A stretch of 64,000 nucleotides of DNA from Nonomuraea sp. NEAU-A123. GTDB lineage: Bacteria > Actinomycetota > Actinomycetes > Streptosporangiales > Streptosporangiaceae. Numbering within the stretch: position 1 is the stretch's first letter; each line of letters starts with the position of its first letter. Location of the stretch: positions 372,001 through 436,000 of the forward strand of contig NZ_JAHFZZ010000005.1 in assembly GCF_018603905.1 (NCBI RefSeq), written 5' to 3'. The notes beneath the pieces were generated by a model. It saw only the letters and a program-made list of their open reading frames with translations, searched no databases and was not told the origin of the DNA. Below are positions 25,478-34,600 of the stretch, one piece after another. The position numbers were made by a program, and so were the translations under genes.

Positions 25478-25948
25478 ATGCGTGACGGCCCGCCGTACGG
25501 CTATCTCGTGCAGGAGTTGATCGCGGGCCGCTGGCGGCGGCTGTTCGCCGGTATCTACGATGTCGTCCTCGTGGGCGTGCTCACCAAGCCCCTCTGGGAG
25601 CGGTCCGGGGTCCTCGAGCCGATGGACCCCACGAAGGACTTCGCCGACTTCGTGGTCAACCTGGACTGGCGCTGGCTGATCGCCGGAACGCTGGTGTGGT
25701 ACGCCTACCACTGGCTGCTGACCGGCTACTGCAACGGACGGACGGTCGGCAAGAAGGCGTTCGCCATCCGCGTGGTGCAGGACAACGGCGCCCGGCTCAC
25801 CCCCGCCACGGCGGCGGGGCGCGCGCTGATGTCCGGCTTCTTCGTCGCGGTGGGCGTGAGCGTGATCGACCTCGTCTGGATCGTGTTCACCAGCCGCAAG
25901 CAGGCGCTGCACGACCTGGCCGCGAACACCGTGGTCATGATCGACTGA
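25478..25948 (+). CDS. RDD-family membrane protein
   Basis: A 156-residue protein. RRLFAGIYDVVLVGVL carries the Arg and Asp of the RDD signature; GRTVGKKAFAIRVV is the conserved cytoplasmic loop, and the final helix has the second Asp (VSVIDLVWIVFTSRKQALHDLAANTVV). Function is generally unknown, perhaps ion or small-molecule transport. GGGGGAG lies 7 bases before ATG 25478. It ends directly against the convergent hydrolase remnant with no spacer. Confidence 0.88.
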   Translation: MRDGPPYGYLVQELIAGRWRRLFAGIYDVVLVGVLTKPLWERSGVLEPMDPTKDFADFVVNLDWRWLIAGTLVWYAYHWLLTGYCNGRTVGKKAFAIRVVQDNGARLTPATAAGRALMSGFFVAVGVSVIDLVWIVFTSRKQALHDLAANTVVMID

Positions 25949-26727
25949 TCAGCGGCCCGCCAGGAAGTCGAGGACCGCGGGGCCCGCGACCTGGCGGAAC
26001 TCCTCGAAGTAGGCGTGTCTGGCGCCCGGGATGAGCCGGATCCCCGCCCCGGGGATGCGGCCGCGAGCAGGGGCGCGTTGGCCGCCGGGTTGAAGACGTC
26101 GTCGGTGCCGTGGAGGATCAGCGTGGGCGCGGTGATGCCGGGCAGCGCGTCCCAGGCGTCGTGCCCGGCGCTGGCGGCCAGGTGCCGCCGCCGGGCGAAG
26201 GCGGGCATGCCGGGATCGCCGAGGGTGGTGTACGGGCCGGGGTGCGTGGCCAGCCAGGCCGGGGTGTACATCAGCTCCAGCAGCGCCTGCCGGGCCGCCT
26301 GCTTGTCGGGCTGGGCCAGCGACCTCTTCACCGTGTTGTCCCGTTCGAAGCCGTGCGCGCCGCCGGGCGAGGTGCACCCGAGGATCAGCGACCCCACCCG
26401 GTGCGGGTGGTCGGCCGCCAGCCACTGGGCCACCCGGCCGCCCATCGAGGTGCCGTACACGTGGGCCCGGTCGGCCCCCAGATGGTCGAGGACGGCGACG
26501 ACGTCGGCCGCGAACCCCCGGGTGCTGTAGGGCACGTCCGGCTTGCCGCTGTCCCCGGTGCCGCGGTAGTCGAGGGTGACGGTGGTGTGGCGGCCTTCGA
26601 AGTCGTCCCTGACGCCGTCCCACCAGTGGTGGTCATTGGCCTGCCCGGCCAGCAGGACGAGGGGCTCGCCCGCGCCACGGGTCTGGTACGCGACGGCGAC
26701 GCCGTCCCCGGTGACGGCTACCGGCAT
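25949..26727 (-). pseudogene. alpha/beta hydrolase with a late frameshift
   Basis: The first frame gives a standard hydrolase: LVLLAGQANDHHWWDGV, nucleophile elbow VYGTSMGGRVA, acid region LILHGTDDVFNP. Near 26057-26063 the reading leaves the conserved frame (LLAAASPG...). The natural ending, RIPGAGIRLIPGARHAYFEEF...FLAGR, continues in another frame and contains the catalytic His. One missing base around GCGGCCGCATCC explains it. If real, the enzyme lacks its His and the shifted frame runs on past the normal stop; a sequencing error is the alternative. The ATG overlaps the end of the MFS gene by 10 bp, so they are co-transcribed. Confidence 0.7.
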
Positions 26728-27920
26728 GATCGCGCCTCGAAGCGGCGGGCCAGGACCAGCAGGAGCGCGGCGCCGACGAGCAGCGCGACCGAGACGGTGA
26801 TCACGCTCGACCAGCCGCCCGTCTGCCACCGGTAGGCGGCCAGCGAGCCGAAGACCGAGCTGCCGGCGTAGTAGGCCAGCAGGTACAGCCCCGCGGCCTG
26901 GCCCACGCCGACGCCGACCCGGTGGGCGCGGTCGGAGACCCAGCCGCTGACCAGGGAGTGGGTGCCGAGGAAGGCGAAGGTCACCAGGGCCAGTCCGATC
27001 ACGATGGCGGGCAGTTGGGGCGCGGCGGTGAGCAGCGTACCGGTCAGCAGGAGCGCGACGCCGAGCAGGGCGGCCAGGCCGAGCCCGCGCCGCAGCGCCA
27101 GCCGCCCGGCGGCGAGCGGTCCTGGCACGCCCACCGGGTAGGCCAGGAACACCAGCGCGCCCGCGCCGCCCAGCAGGTACGGCGCGGCCTCCAGGCGGAA
27201 GGTCAGCGCGTTGCACAGCCCGACGAACGCCCCCATCGTCGCCGCCCCCACCAGGCACAGCGCCACCAGGGCCGGGTCACGCAGGGTGAGCGCCGTGTTC
27301 CGCAGCACGCTGCGCAGCCGCGGGCTGGACCGGTCGAACCGCCGCGACGGCGGCAGCAGGACCCACAGGCCGATCGCGCAGAGCAGGGTGACGACGCCCA
27401 CGACGGCGCTGGCGCCGCTCCACCCCCACACCGCCTGGACCGGGCCGGGAAGCAGCCGGCCGACCGCGCCGCCGAGGGCCGTGCCCGTGATGTAGGTGGC
27501 GTTGGCCCGCAGGTGGGTGCCGGGTGGCGCCTCCTCGCGCAGGTAGGCCAGGGCCACCGCGGGCAGCCCGGCGAGCGCGACCCCTTGCAGCCCCCGCAGC
27601 ACCAGCAGGGCGTGCCAGTTGGGCGCGAACGCGGTGGCGATCCCCAGGAGCGCGGCCGCGGTCAGGGACAGCCGCATGATCACCACGCGGCCCACCAGGT
27701 CCGAGATCGGCCCGACGAACAGCAGCGCCACCGCCATCGTGATCGTCGCCAGCGACAGCACCGCCGTCGCCGCCGACGCCGAGACCCCGAAGCGCTCGGC
27801 GACGCCGGGCAGCAGCGGCTGGACATAGTAGAGCGCCAGGAAGTTGGCCAGCCCGCCGAACATCAGCCCGTACCTGATCCGGAGGGAGGCGCGATCCCCT
27901 GACTCGAGAGGCGAGATCAC
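26718..27920 (-). CDS. MFS transporter, YnfM-like
   Basis: Twelve-helix permease of 400 residues. It shows LANFLALYYVQPLLPGVAERFGVSASAATAVLSLATITMAVALLFVGPISDLVGR, the pattern of the YnfM/arabinose-efflux branch of MFS. It likely exports a small metabolite. The LysR gene is divergent at 28001 and probably controls it. The alpha/beta hydrolase gene follows in the same operon. Confidence 0.87.
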   Translation of the reverse strand: MISPLESGDRASLRIRYGLMFGGLANFLALYYVQPLLPGVAERFGVSASAATAVLSLATITMAVALLFVGPISDLVGRVVIMRLSLTAAALLGIATAFAPNWHALLVLRGLQGVALAGLPAVALAYLREEAPPGTHLRANATYITGTALGGAVGRLLPGPVQAVWGWSGASAVVGVVTLLCAIGLWVLLPPSRRFDRSSPRLRSVLRNTALTLRDPALVALCLVGAATMGAFVGLCNALTFRLEAAPYLLGGAGALVFLAYPVGVPGPLAAGRLALRRGLGLAALLGVALLLTGTLLTAAPQLPAIVIGLALVTFAFLGTHSLVSGWVSDRAHRVGVGVGQAAGLYLLAYYAGSSVFGSLAAYRWQTGGWSSVITVSVALLVGAALLLVLARRFEARSCR

Positions 27921-27943
27921 CCGTCGATCGTGCCCGGTCAGCG

Positions 27944-27993
27944 CTGATGCGCAAAATGCAGAATTTGACGGAGCTGATGCGCGAAGAGCATCA
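27944..27993. promoter_or_regulatory. LysR-type operator pair
   Basis: TGATGC-GCGAAGA-GCATCA (27975-27993) is a perfect 6-bp dyad ending 7 bp before the LysR start. A related sequence, TGATGCGCAAAATGCA, begins 30 bp upstream at 27945. Two T-N11-A boxes in this arrangement are typical of LysR autoregulatory and activation sites. Confidence 0.55.
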
Positions 27994-28000
27994 TCGCGGG

Positions 28001-28888
28001 ATGGAGCTGCAGACGCTGCGCTGGTTCCTGACGCTGTGCGACACGGAGAACATGCGCGACACCGCCGCGATGGAGGGCATCAACCAGTCCACGCTGTCGC
28101 GGGCTCTCGCCCGGCTGGAGGCCGACCTGGGCGTCGAGCTGTTCCACCGGCACGGGCGCCGGCTCGCGGTCAACCGGTTCGGCCTGCTGTTCCGCGAGCA
28201 CGCCGCCCGCGCCGTGGACGAGCTGCGGGGCGCGCGCCGCCGCATCGACGCGCTGGCCAATCCGGACACCGGCCTGATCCGGCTGGGCTTCCTGCACTCG
28301 GTGGGCCGCTGGCTGGTGCCGGAGATCCTGCGCGACCTCCGGGCCGTCACGCCCGGCATCCGCTTCGAGCTGCACCAGGGCTTCGCCAGGGAGCTGTTCA
28401 CCCGGCTGGCCCAGGGCGACATCGACGCCGCCCTGGTCACCCCGCCACCGGAAGGCAACGCCGCGCGCTGGCACCCGCTACGCGAGCAGCGGCTCTGCCT
28501 CGCCCTGCCCGTCGGGCACCCGCTCGCCGCCGCTCCGGGGCTGACGCTCGCCGACGTACGCGACGAGCCGTTCGTCGCCTTCGCCCCCACCACGGACCTG
28601 CGCCGGGTCATCGACCGGCTGTGCGAGGAGGCGGGGTTCGAGCCGGTCATCGCCTTCGAGAGCGAGGAGATCGCCACCGTACGCGGCCTCATCGGCGCCG
28701 GGCTCGGCGTGGGCGTCCTGCCGCTCCCCGCCTCGCTGGAACACGACGACCCCGCCTACCTCCCGCTCGTCCCGGCCCAGCACCGCCCGATCGGCCTGGC
28801 CTGGGACCCGCTGCCCACCCCCACGGCGGCCGCGGCCCTGTTCGTCGAGCACCTCGTCACAGGGGGAAGTGAGCGGCGAAAGCCATGA
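28001..28888 (+). CDS. LysR-family regulator
   Basis: Regulator of 295 residues. The N-terminal winged helix (LQTLRWFLTLCDTENMRDTAAMEGINQSTLSRALARLEADLGVELFHRHGRRL) and the periplasmic-binding-type domain (LIRLGFLHSVGRWLVPEIL, LALPVGHPLA, VRGLIGAGLGVGVLP) are complete. ATG 28001 matches the family N terminus; 27947 would add 18 residues across the operator. Probably activates the divergent MFS-hydrolase operon in response to an exported substrate. Confidence 0.88.
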   Translation: MELQTLRWFLTLCDTENMRDTAAMEGINQSTLSRALARLEADLGVELFHRHGRRLAVNRFGLLFREHAARAVDELRGARRRIDALANPDTGLIRLGFLHSVGRWLVPEILRDLRAVTPGIRFELHQGFARELFTRLAQGDIDAALVTPPPEGNAARWHPLREQRLCLALPVGHPLAAAPGLTLADVRDEPFVAFAPTTDLRRVIDRLCEEAGFEPVIAFESEEIATVRGLIGAGLGVGVLPLPASLEHDDPAYLPLVPAQHRPIGLAWDPLPTPTAAAALFVEHLVTGGSERRKP

Positions 28889-28907
28889 GCTCGGTGAGAT
28901 GGACGGC

Positions 28908-29381
28908 CTACTGCGTGGCGCTCTTGACGGCGAGCGGCTCGGCGGGCGCCTCGGCCTTGGCGGCCTCCATGCGCTCGCCCAGCTCCTGCAGCTCCTTACG
29001 GCCCATCGCGGCGCGGACCTGCGGGAACCACTCCTTCTCCTCCTCCTCGACGTGGTGCCGGACGTTCTCGATCAGCACCGTGACCTTCGCGTCGAAGCGC
29101 TCGTCCTTGGGGTCGAGGTCCTTCAGCTCGGACAGCAACCAGACCACGACGTGGTGCTCTTCGACGCTCTCCAGCACGTGGTCACTCGTCTCCGGCACCT
29201 TGGCGCGGGCGGCCGGGTAGAAGTGCTCCTCCTCGATGTAGGCGTGCGTGACCAGCTCCTTGGTGAACTGGTCCACGACGCGGCGCTTCTCGGCGTAGGC
29301 CTTCTCTCCGGCCTGCTCGAACTTCTTGAACAGCCCCTCGACCGTCTTGTGGTCGTCCTTGAGCAACACGATGGCGTCCAT
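28908..29381 (-). CDS. hemerythrin HHE cation-binding protein
   Basis: Helical protein of 157 residues with the HHE-domain iron ligands: LLKDDHKTVEGLF, THAYIEEEHFYP, EEHHVVVWLL and NVRHHVEEEEKEWFPQV. These bind a di-iron centre and are implicated in oxygen, nitric oxide or redox sensing. The C-terminal tail (AAKAEAPAEPLAVKSATQ) is disordered. A GGAGAAG site precedes the ATG. Convergent with the LysR gene at 20 bp distance. Confidence 0.88.
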   Translation of the reverse strand: MDAIVLLKDDHKTVEGLFKKFEQAGEKAYAEKRRVVDQFTKELVTHAYIEEEHFYPAARAKVPETSDHVLESVEEHHVVVWLLSELKDLDPKDERFDAKVTVLIENVRHHVEEEEKEWFPQVRAAMGRKELQELGERMEAAKAEAPAEPLAVKSATQ

Positions 29382-29473
29382 GGAGCTTCTCCGTTCCCTC
29401 GTCCGGGAGTGCCGTCTGCCCGGCGCCGGTCGGCTGAAACCGCGCCTCGCCCGGGTGCCCGGAACGCTGAGCC

Positions 29474-30511
29474 TCAGCTCTCCGGCGGCGGGGGATGGCG
29501 GAAGGCGGCCTGGACGCCCGCCTGGAAGCGGGTGTGGGCGCCCAGCCGGCTCATGAGGTTCGCGATGCGCCGCTCGGCCGTACGGTAGCCGACGCCGAGC
29601 TGCCGGGCGATGGCCTCGTCGGTCAGCCCGGCCACCAGCAGCGCGATCAACCGCTCGTCATCGTGCGCGGAAGGACGCGTGCGCGCGGGCGGTGCCGCGC
29701 CGGGCGCCGGGGGCCGCAGGCGCAGCGGCAGCGCCCGCTGCCACAGCCCTTCGAAGAGCCTGCTCAGGGCCTCCAGCAGCCCGGACGGGTGGACCACCAG
29801 CGCGGCGTCGGCGTCCGGGTCGTCCGGGTGGTGGCGCAGCAGTAGCAGGGCGAACCGGTCGTCCATGAGGTAGAGCTTCATGGGCAGGCTGGGCAGCACC
29901 CGCGCCTGCTGGCCCGCCCCGACCATCGTCTCGATCAGCCGCAGCGCCCCGAGCCGGTCGACGAACTCCCGCTCGTAGATCATGCGGCTCGTGACGCCCC
30001 GGTCGAGCAGCTCACGCTGCGCCGTCACGCTGCCCGGCGGGTCGAAGTACGGCGGCTTGGACAAGCAGCGCATCTGGTGCCAGGCGGCCCGCTGGATCTG
30101 GGCGTGCCGCTGCTGGACCGCCCGCTGCCCGGTCACCACCTCGACGACCGCCGGCGGCGTCTCCCCGGCCGCCCGGCGGCGCTGGAAGGCCTGGTCGAGC
30201 TCGCCCGCGCGTTCGCGGGCCCGCAGCAGTTGCCGTTCCGCGGTGACCAGGAGCACGTCCAGGGCGGCCTCCGGGGCGACGGCGGCGTAGCGGGCCGGCC
30301 CATCGGACCGGGTGACCAGCCCCTTGGCCTCCAGCGAGGCGAGCAGCGCGGGCAGCTGATCGGCGCGCAGGCCGATCGCCGCGCCCAGCGACGCGATCCG
30401 GGCGGCGGTGGCCGGCGAGCCGTCGATGAGCAGCTCGTACACCGCCTCCTCGTCCGGGGTGAGACCGGCCGCGCCGAGCGCCCCCGGGTGGTTCCCGTCA
30501 CTCCGGGTCAT
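29474..30511 (-). CDS. TrmB-like / LuxR C-terminal regulator, copy 1
   Basis: Regulator of 345 residues. The N-terminal TrmB-like winged helix is LTPDEEAVYELLIDGSPATAARIASLGAAIGL. The middle ligand domain contains VVEVVTGQRAVQQRHAQIQRAAWHQMRCL, and a LuxR/GerE-type helix-turn-helix (LIALLVAGLTDEAIARQLGVGYRTAERRIANLMSRLGAHTRFQAGVQA) ends it. It shares domain order and the TRFQAG helix with its neighbour (30498-31484) and overlaps its 3' end by 14 bp, so the two are one operon and an old tandem duplication. Likely partners in controlling the divergent subtilase. Confidence 0.82.
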   Translation of the reverse strand: MTRSDGNHPGALGAAGLTPDEEAVYELLIDGSPATAARIASLGAAIGLRADQLPALLASLEAKGLVTRSDGPARYAAVAPEAALDVLLVTAERQLLRARERAGELDQAFQRRRAAGETPPAVVEVVTGQRAVQQRHAQIQRAAWHQMRCLSKPPYFDPPGSVTAQRELLDRGVTSRMIYEREFVDRLGALRLIETMVGAGQQARVLPSLPMKLYLMDDRFALLLLRHHPDDPDADAALVVHPSGLLEALSRLFEGLWQRALPLRLRPPAPGAAPPARTRPSAHDDERLIALLVAGLTDEAIARQLGVGYRTAERRIANLMSRLGAHTRFQAGVQAAFRHPPPPES

Positions 30512-31484
30512 CGTGTACGCCCTTCTCGTCGGCCAGCCAGCCGCGCAGGACGGCCTGGTAACCGGCCTGGAAGCGGGTCTGGGCGTCCAACTGGATCATC
30601 ATGGCGTGCACGTGACGCCGTACCGTGCGGTCGCTCCAGCCGAGGTGGGCCGCGATGGCCTTGTCCGTCTGGCCCGCCACCAGCCGGGCCAGCAGGTCAC
30701 GCTGCGCGTCGGTCGGGCTCCTGGTCTCCGGCAGGCGGGCGCGCCCGTGGCTGACGTGCAGCGGCACGGCGCGTTCCCAGTACATCTCGAACAGCGCCGC
30801 CAGCGCGTCGAGCAGCGTCGAGTCGTGCACGACCAGCGCCGACTCGACCATCTGCAGGTCGTGACGGAGCGGCACGAGGGCCATGGGGTAGTCGCTGAGC
30901 ACCAGCTTCATCGGCACGTCGCCGACGCGCACCTGCTCGCCCGCGGCGATGTAGTCCACGATGGTCTTCAGCGTGCCGCGCATCTCGATGGCCCGCCTGT
31001 CGTACACCACCCGGTAGTCGACGCCGCGGCTCAGCAGGTCGAACTCCTGCGTGTTGCCGCCCACGACGCCCGCGTACGGCGGCGCGTCGAACATCCGGAT
31101 CTCGCGCCGGGTGCCGCGCTGGAGCTGCTCGAACCGGCGCAGCACCGCCTCCCGCCCGATCACCACCTCCACCAGCCCGGCCGACTCCTGGTCGGGCGTG
31201 GTGAGGTGATAGCGCGTGGACAGCTGAGCCACCCGCAGCCTGGCCTCGGCCAGCGCGCGGGTCCGCTCACGGATCAGCGCGTCCAGTCCCATCTCCGGCG
31301 GTACGACGATGAAGCGGGGCGGATCCTCGGGCAGGCGGGCGATCAGCCCCAGTTCCTCCAGGCCGACGGCCAGCCCCGGGGTGCCGCCGAGCCGTTCCAG
31401 CTCTTCGAGGGTGACGGGGGAGTGCTCGACCAGAGCCTCGTAGAGGGCCTGCTCCGCCGCTGACAGGCCGAGGATGCGCAGCAT
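30498..31484 (-). CDS. TrmB-like / LuxR C-terminal regulator, copy 2
   Basis: Regulator of 328 residues with the same plan as copy 1: LGLSAAEQALYEALVEHSPVTLEELERL (winged helix), LVEVVIGREAVLRRFEQLQRGTRREIRMFDAPPY (middle domain), LLARLVAGQTDKAIAAHLGWSDRTVRRHVHAMMIQLDAQTRFQAGYQA (LuxR helix-turn-helix). ATG 31484 gives the natural N terminus. Upstream lie a 16-bp perfect palindrome and the divergent S8 peptidase. No histidine-kinase partner is present, so a ligand or small peptide is the probable signal. Confidence 0.82.
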   Translation of the reverse strand: MLRILGLSAAEQALYEALVEHSPVTLEELERLGGTPGLAVGLEELGLIARLPEDPPRFIVVPPEMGLDALIRERTRALAEARLRVAQLSTRYHLTTPDQESAGLVEVVIGREAVLRRFEQLQRGTRREIRMFDAPPYAGVVGGNTQEFDLLSRGVDYRVVYDRRAIEMRGTLKTIVDYIAAGEQVRVGDVPMKLVLSDYPMALVPLRHDLQMVESALVVHDSTLLDALAALFEMYWERAVPLHVSHGRARLPETRSPTDAQRDLLARLVAGQTDKAIAAHLGWSDRTVRRHVHAMMIQLDAQTRFQAGYQAVLRGWLADEKGVHDDPE

Positions 31485-31515
31485 CCCACCATGATCACCC
31501 ACAACCCGGCTCTCC

Positions 31516-31554
31516 CGTCGTCCTTTTCCCGTCATTGGCGGGAAAAGGACGACG
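31516..31554. promoter_or_regulatory. 16-bp perfect palindrome between regulators and subtilase
   Basis: CGTCGTCCTTTTCCCG (31516-31531) and CGGGAAAAGGACGACG (31539-31554) are perfect inverted repeats around a 7-bp spacer. The position, 32 bp before the regulator start and 78 bp before the subtilase start, suits a shared operator. It could alternatively fold as a hairpin in the 5' leader of either transcript. Confidence 0.65.
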
Positions 31555-31564
31555 AGTCATCTTT

Positions 31565-31582
31565 TCAAGATATTTCTTGACA
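31565..31582. promoter_or_regulatory. second dyad overlapping a -35-like TTGACA
   Basis: TCAAGA-TATT-TCTTGA (31565-31580) is a perfect 6-bp dyad. Its right arm overlaps a consensus -35 hexamer TTGACA (31577-31582) reading toward the subtilase. The -10 is not clear. Binding here would be expected to block or recruit polymerase at the subtilase promoter. Confidence 0.5.
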
Positions 31583-31632
31583 TGTCATGGTTCGGGAGAG
31601 TCGATCATGCCTGCTATCCCGCGAGGAGACCC

Positions 31633-34600
31633 ATGACTCGTCAACGATGGCGAAGCCCGTCCATCGGGCTTTTAGCGATGGGGCTGGTGCTGTCGACCGG
31701 CATGGCCGTACAGCCATCGCCTTCGGCCACCCCCGCACCCGCCCTTTCCGGCCAGACCGCCGCCGCCGTCGAGTCGTCCGGAACACCGGCCGCGGACGCG
31801 GCGAAGATCACCCTGATCACCGGCGACGTGGTCGCCTACGACACCGGCCCCAACGGCAATCCGCGCCACCAGGTCACCCCCGCCCCGCGTCCCGACGGCG
31901 CCCCGGTGAACTTCATCTCCGTGCGCGATCGGAACGCCTACTACGTCTACCCCTCCGACGTGATGGGCCTGGTGTCCTCGGGCCGCCTGGACAAGGCGCT
32001 GTTCGACGTCGCCTACCTGGCGGCGAACGGCTACACCGACAAGGAGAGCGCCAGCCTGCCGCTGATCGTCCAGTACGGTCAGGCCAAGCAGGCGGCGAAG
32101 ACTCTGTCGCAGCAGGCCGACGCGCTGCCCGCCACCGCCGAGCCGCGCGGCCTGCCCAGCGTGGGCGGCGCCGCGGTACGGGTGGACAAGAAGACGGCCG
32201 GCCAGTTCTGGACCGCCGTCGACCGCCCGTCGACCGACAAGGGCGTCACGGCCTCGCTCGACCGAGGGCTGTCGGCCATCTGGCTCGACCGCAAGGTGAA
32301 GGCCGTACTCGACAAGAGCGTGCCGCAGATCGGCGCCCCGGAGGTGTGGGCCGCCGGCCTGAAGGGCGAGGGCGTCAAGGTCGCGGTCCTCGACACCGGC
32401 ATCGACACCACCCACCCCGACGTCGCCGACCGCATCACGGCCACCGCGAACTTCACCGAAGAGGCGGACGTACAGGACGGCCACGGGCACGGCACCCACG
32501 TCGCCTCCACGATCGTGGGCACCGGGGCCGCGTCCGACGGCAAGTACACCGGCGTCGCGCCGAAGGCGTCCCTGCTCGTCGGCAAGGTGCTCAACAAGGC
32601 CGGCAGCGGTGACTCCTCCTCCATCATCGCCGGCATGGAGTGGGCGGTCGCCCAGCAGGCCCGGGTGATCAGCATCAGCGCCGGCGCCTGCTGCTTCGCC
32701 GGGCCCGACCCGCTGAGCGAGGCGGTCGACAACCTCAGCGCGCAGTCGACGTCGCTGTTCGTCATCGCGGCGGGCAACGACTACGACAACCGGATGATCG
32801 CGACACCGGGCTCGGCCGCGTCGGCGCTCACCGTCGGCGCGGTCGACGGGGAGGAGAAGCTCGCCCCGTTCTCCAGCAAGGGCCCGGTGCTGCGCGACTA
32901 CAGCCTCAAGCCCGACCTCGTCGCCCCGGGCGTGGACATCGTGGCGGCCAGGGCCGCGGGCACGTCGATGGGCTCGGTGGTGAACGACAAGTACACCGGC
33001 GCCTCGGGTACGTCGATGGCCACGCCGCACGTGTCCGGCGCCGCGGTGCTCCTGGCCCAGAAGCACCCGGACTGGACCGGCGCCCAGCTGAAGGCCGCGC
33101 TCGTCAGCACCGCCCACGACGACGGCTTCGGCGCGTACGAGCAGGGCTCCGGGCGCGTGGACGTGGCGCGAGCCGTACGGCAGGCGGTCAGCGCGTCCGG
33201 CAACCTCGACTTCGGCGCCCTGGCCTACCCCCACAAGGCCCCCGTCACCAAGACGATCACCTACACCAACGACGGTGACCAGCCGGTGACGCTGACCCTG
33301 AAGTCCGGCGTCACGGCCCACAAGGGTGGCGACGCGCCCGAGCACACGCTCACCCTGGACCACGACACGGTCACCGTCCCGGCGCACGGCACCGCGCCCG
33401 TCGCCGTCGCCTTCGACCCGTCGGGCCCGGCCACCTGGTACGAGGGGTTCGTGCACGCCGCCGACGCGAGCGGCGCCGTGACGCTGAGCACCGCGGTGGG
33501 CGCGTTCGTCGAGCCCGAGAAGGTCACCGTGCGGACCAAGATGGTGCTCCCCGACGGCGCGACCGACGTACAGCCGATCCCGTGGGTGATCCTGCGGACC
33601 GACGACCGCGACGACCTCGACTTCATCTACTACCCCAGCAGCGGCACCGAGTCCGAGACGCAGGTCTACGCCGGCACCTTCAGCGTGAGCTCCGGCGTGA
33701 GCTGGCGCGGAACCGACGGCCAGTGGAACATCGGCCTGCCGTCGCAGCCGGAGTTCGCGGCCACCAAGGACACCACGATCACCCTCGACATGCGCAAGGC
33801 GCGGCAGGTCACCCAGAACACCCCGAAGCCGACCGAGGTCTACAACTCCCAGTACTTCTCCGAGCGCCAGGCGGCCAACGGCATCGGGTCCATCGGATTC
33901 CAGTCCAGCTCCGCCTATGGGCTGCACAACTACTGGTTGCTGCCCACTCGCTCGGTCACCCAGGGCACCTTCGACGTCGCGGGACAGGTCCTGCGCGGCG
34001 CCCCCGTGATCAGCATGAAGGCCGACCGGCTCACCCTGCATCCCCGCTACCAGAACCTGGCGGAGGCGGTTCCCAAGCTCAACGGCCGTAGCACGCTCAC
34101 CCTGGTGTCCGGGGGGCGCGGCCAGGCCGCCGACCTCGCCGGTGCCGGCGTACGCGGCAAGCTCGTCCTGCTCGACCTCTCCGACCTGTGCCCGGCCAAC
34201 ACCTGCACGGGCAACGCGCTCGACCGGGTCAAGGCCGCGGCCGAAGCCGGCGCGGCCGGGGTGCTCGGCTACGGGGCGGTCAACCGGGCCTTCCTCGAAC
34301 TGACGAGGGGCTGGCCGATCTACCCGATCCCGACCATGAGCCTGCCCGCCGACGAGGGTCGCGCCCTGGCCGCCCAGCTCGCCAAGCGGCCGGTGAGCAT
34401 CCAGGCCGAGGGCATCACCGCCACGCCGTACATCTACTCGCTGCTCCTGCACGAGCGCGGCCGCGTGCCGGCCAAGCTCGACTACGAGCTCGGCAAGCGG
34501 AACCTCTACGAGATCGAGAACCGCCTGCACTCCGACCGGCCCGCCGTCGCCTCCATGCTCTGGGAGGCGACCGTGGTGACCCACCCGGGCTGGCTGCTCG

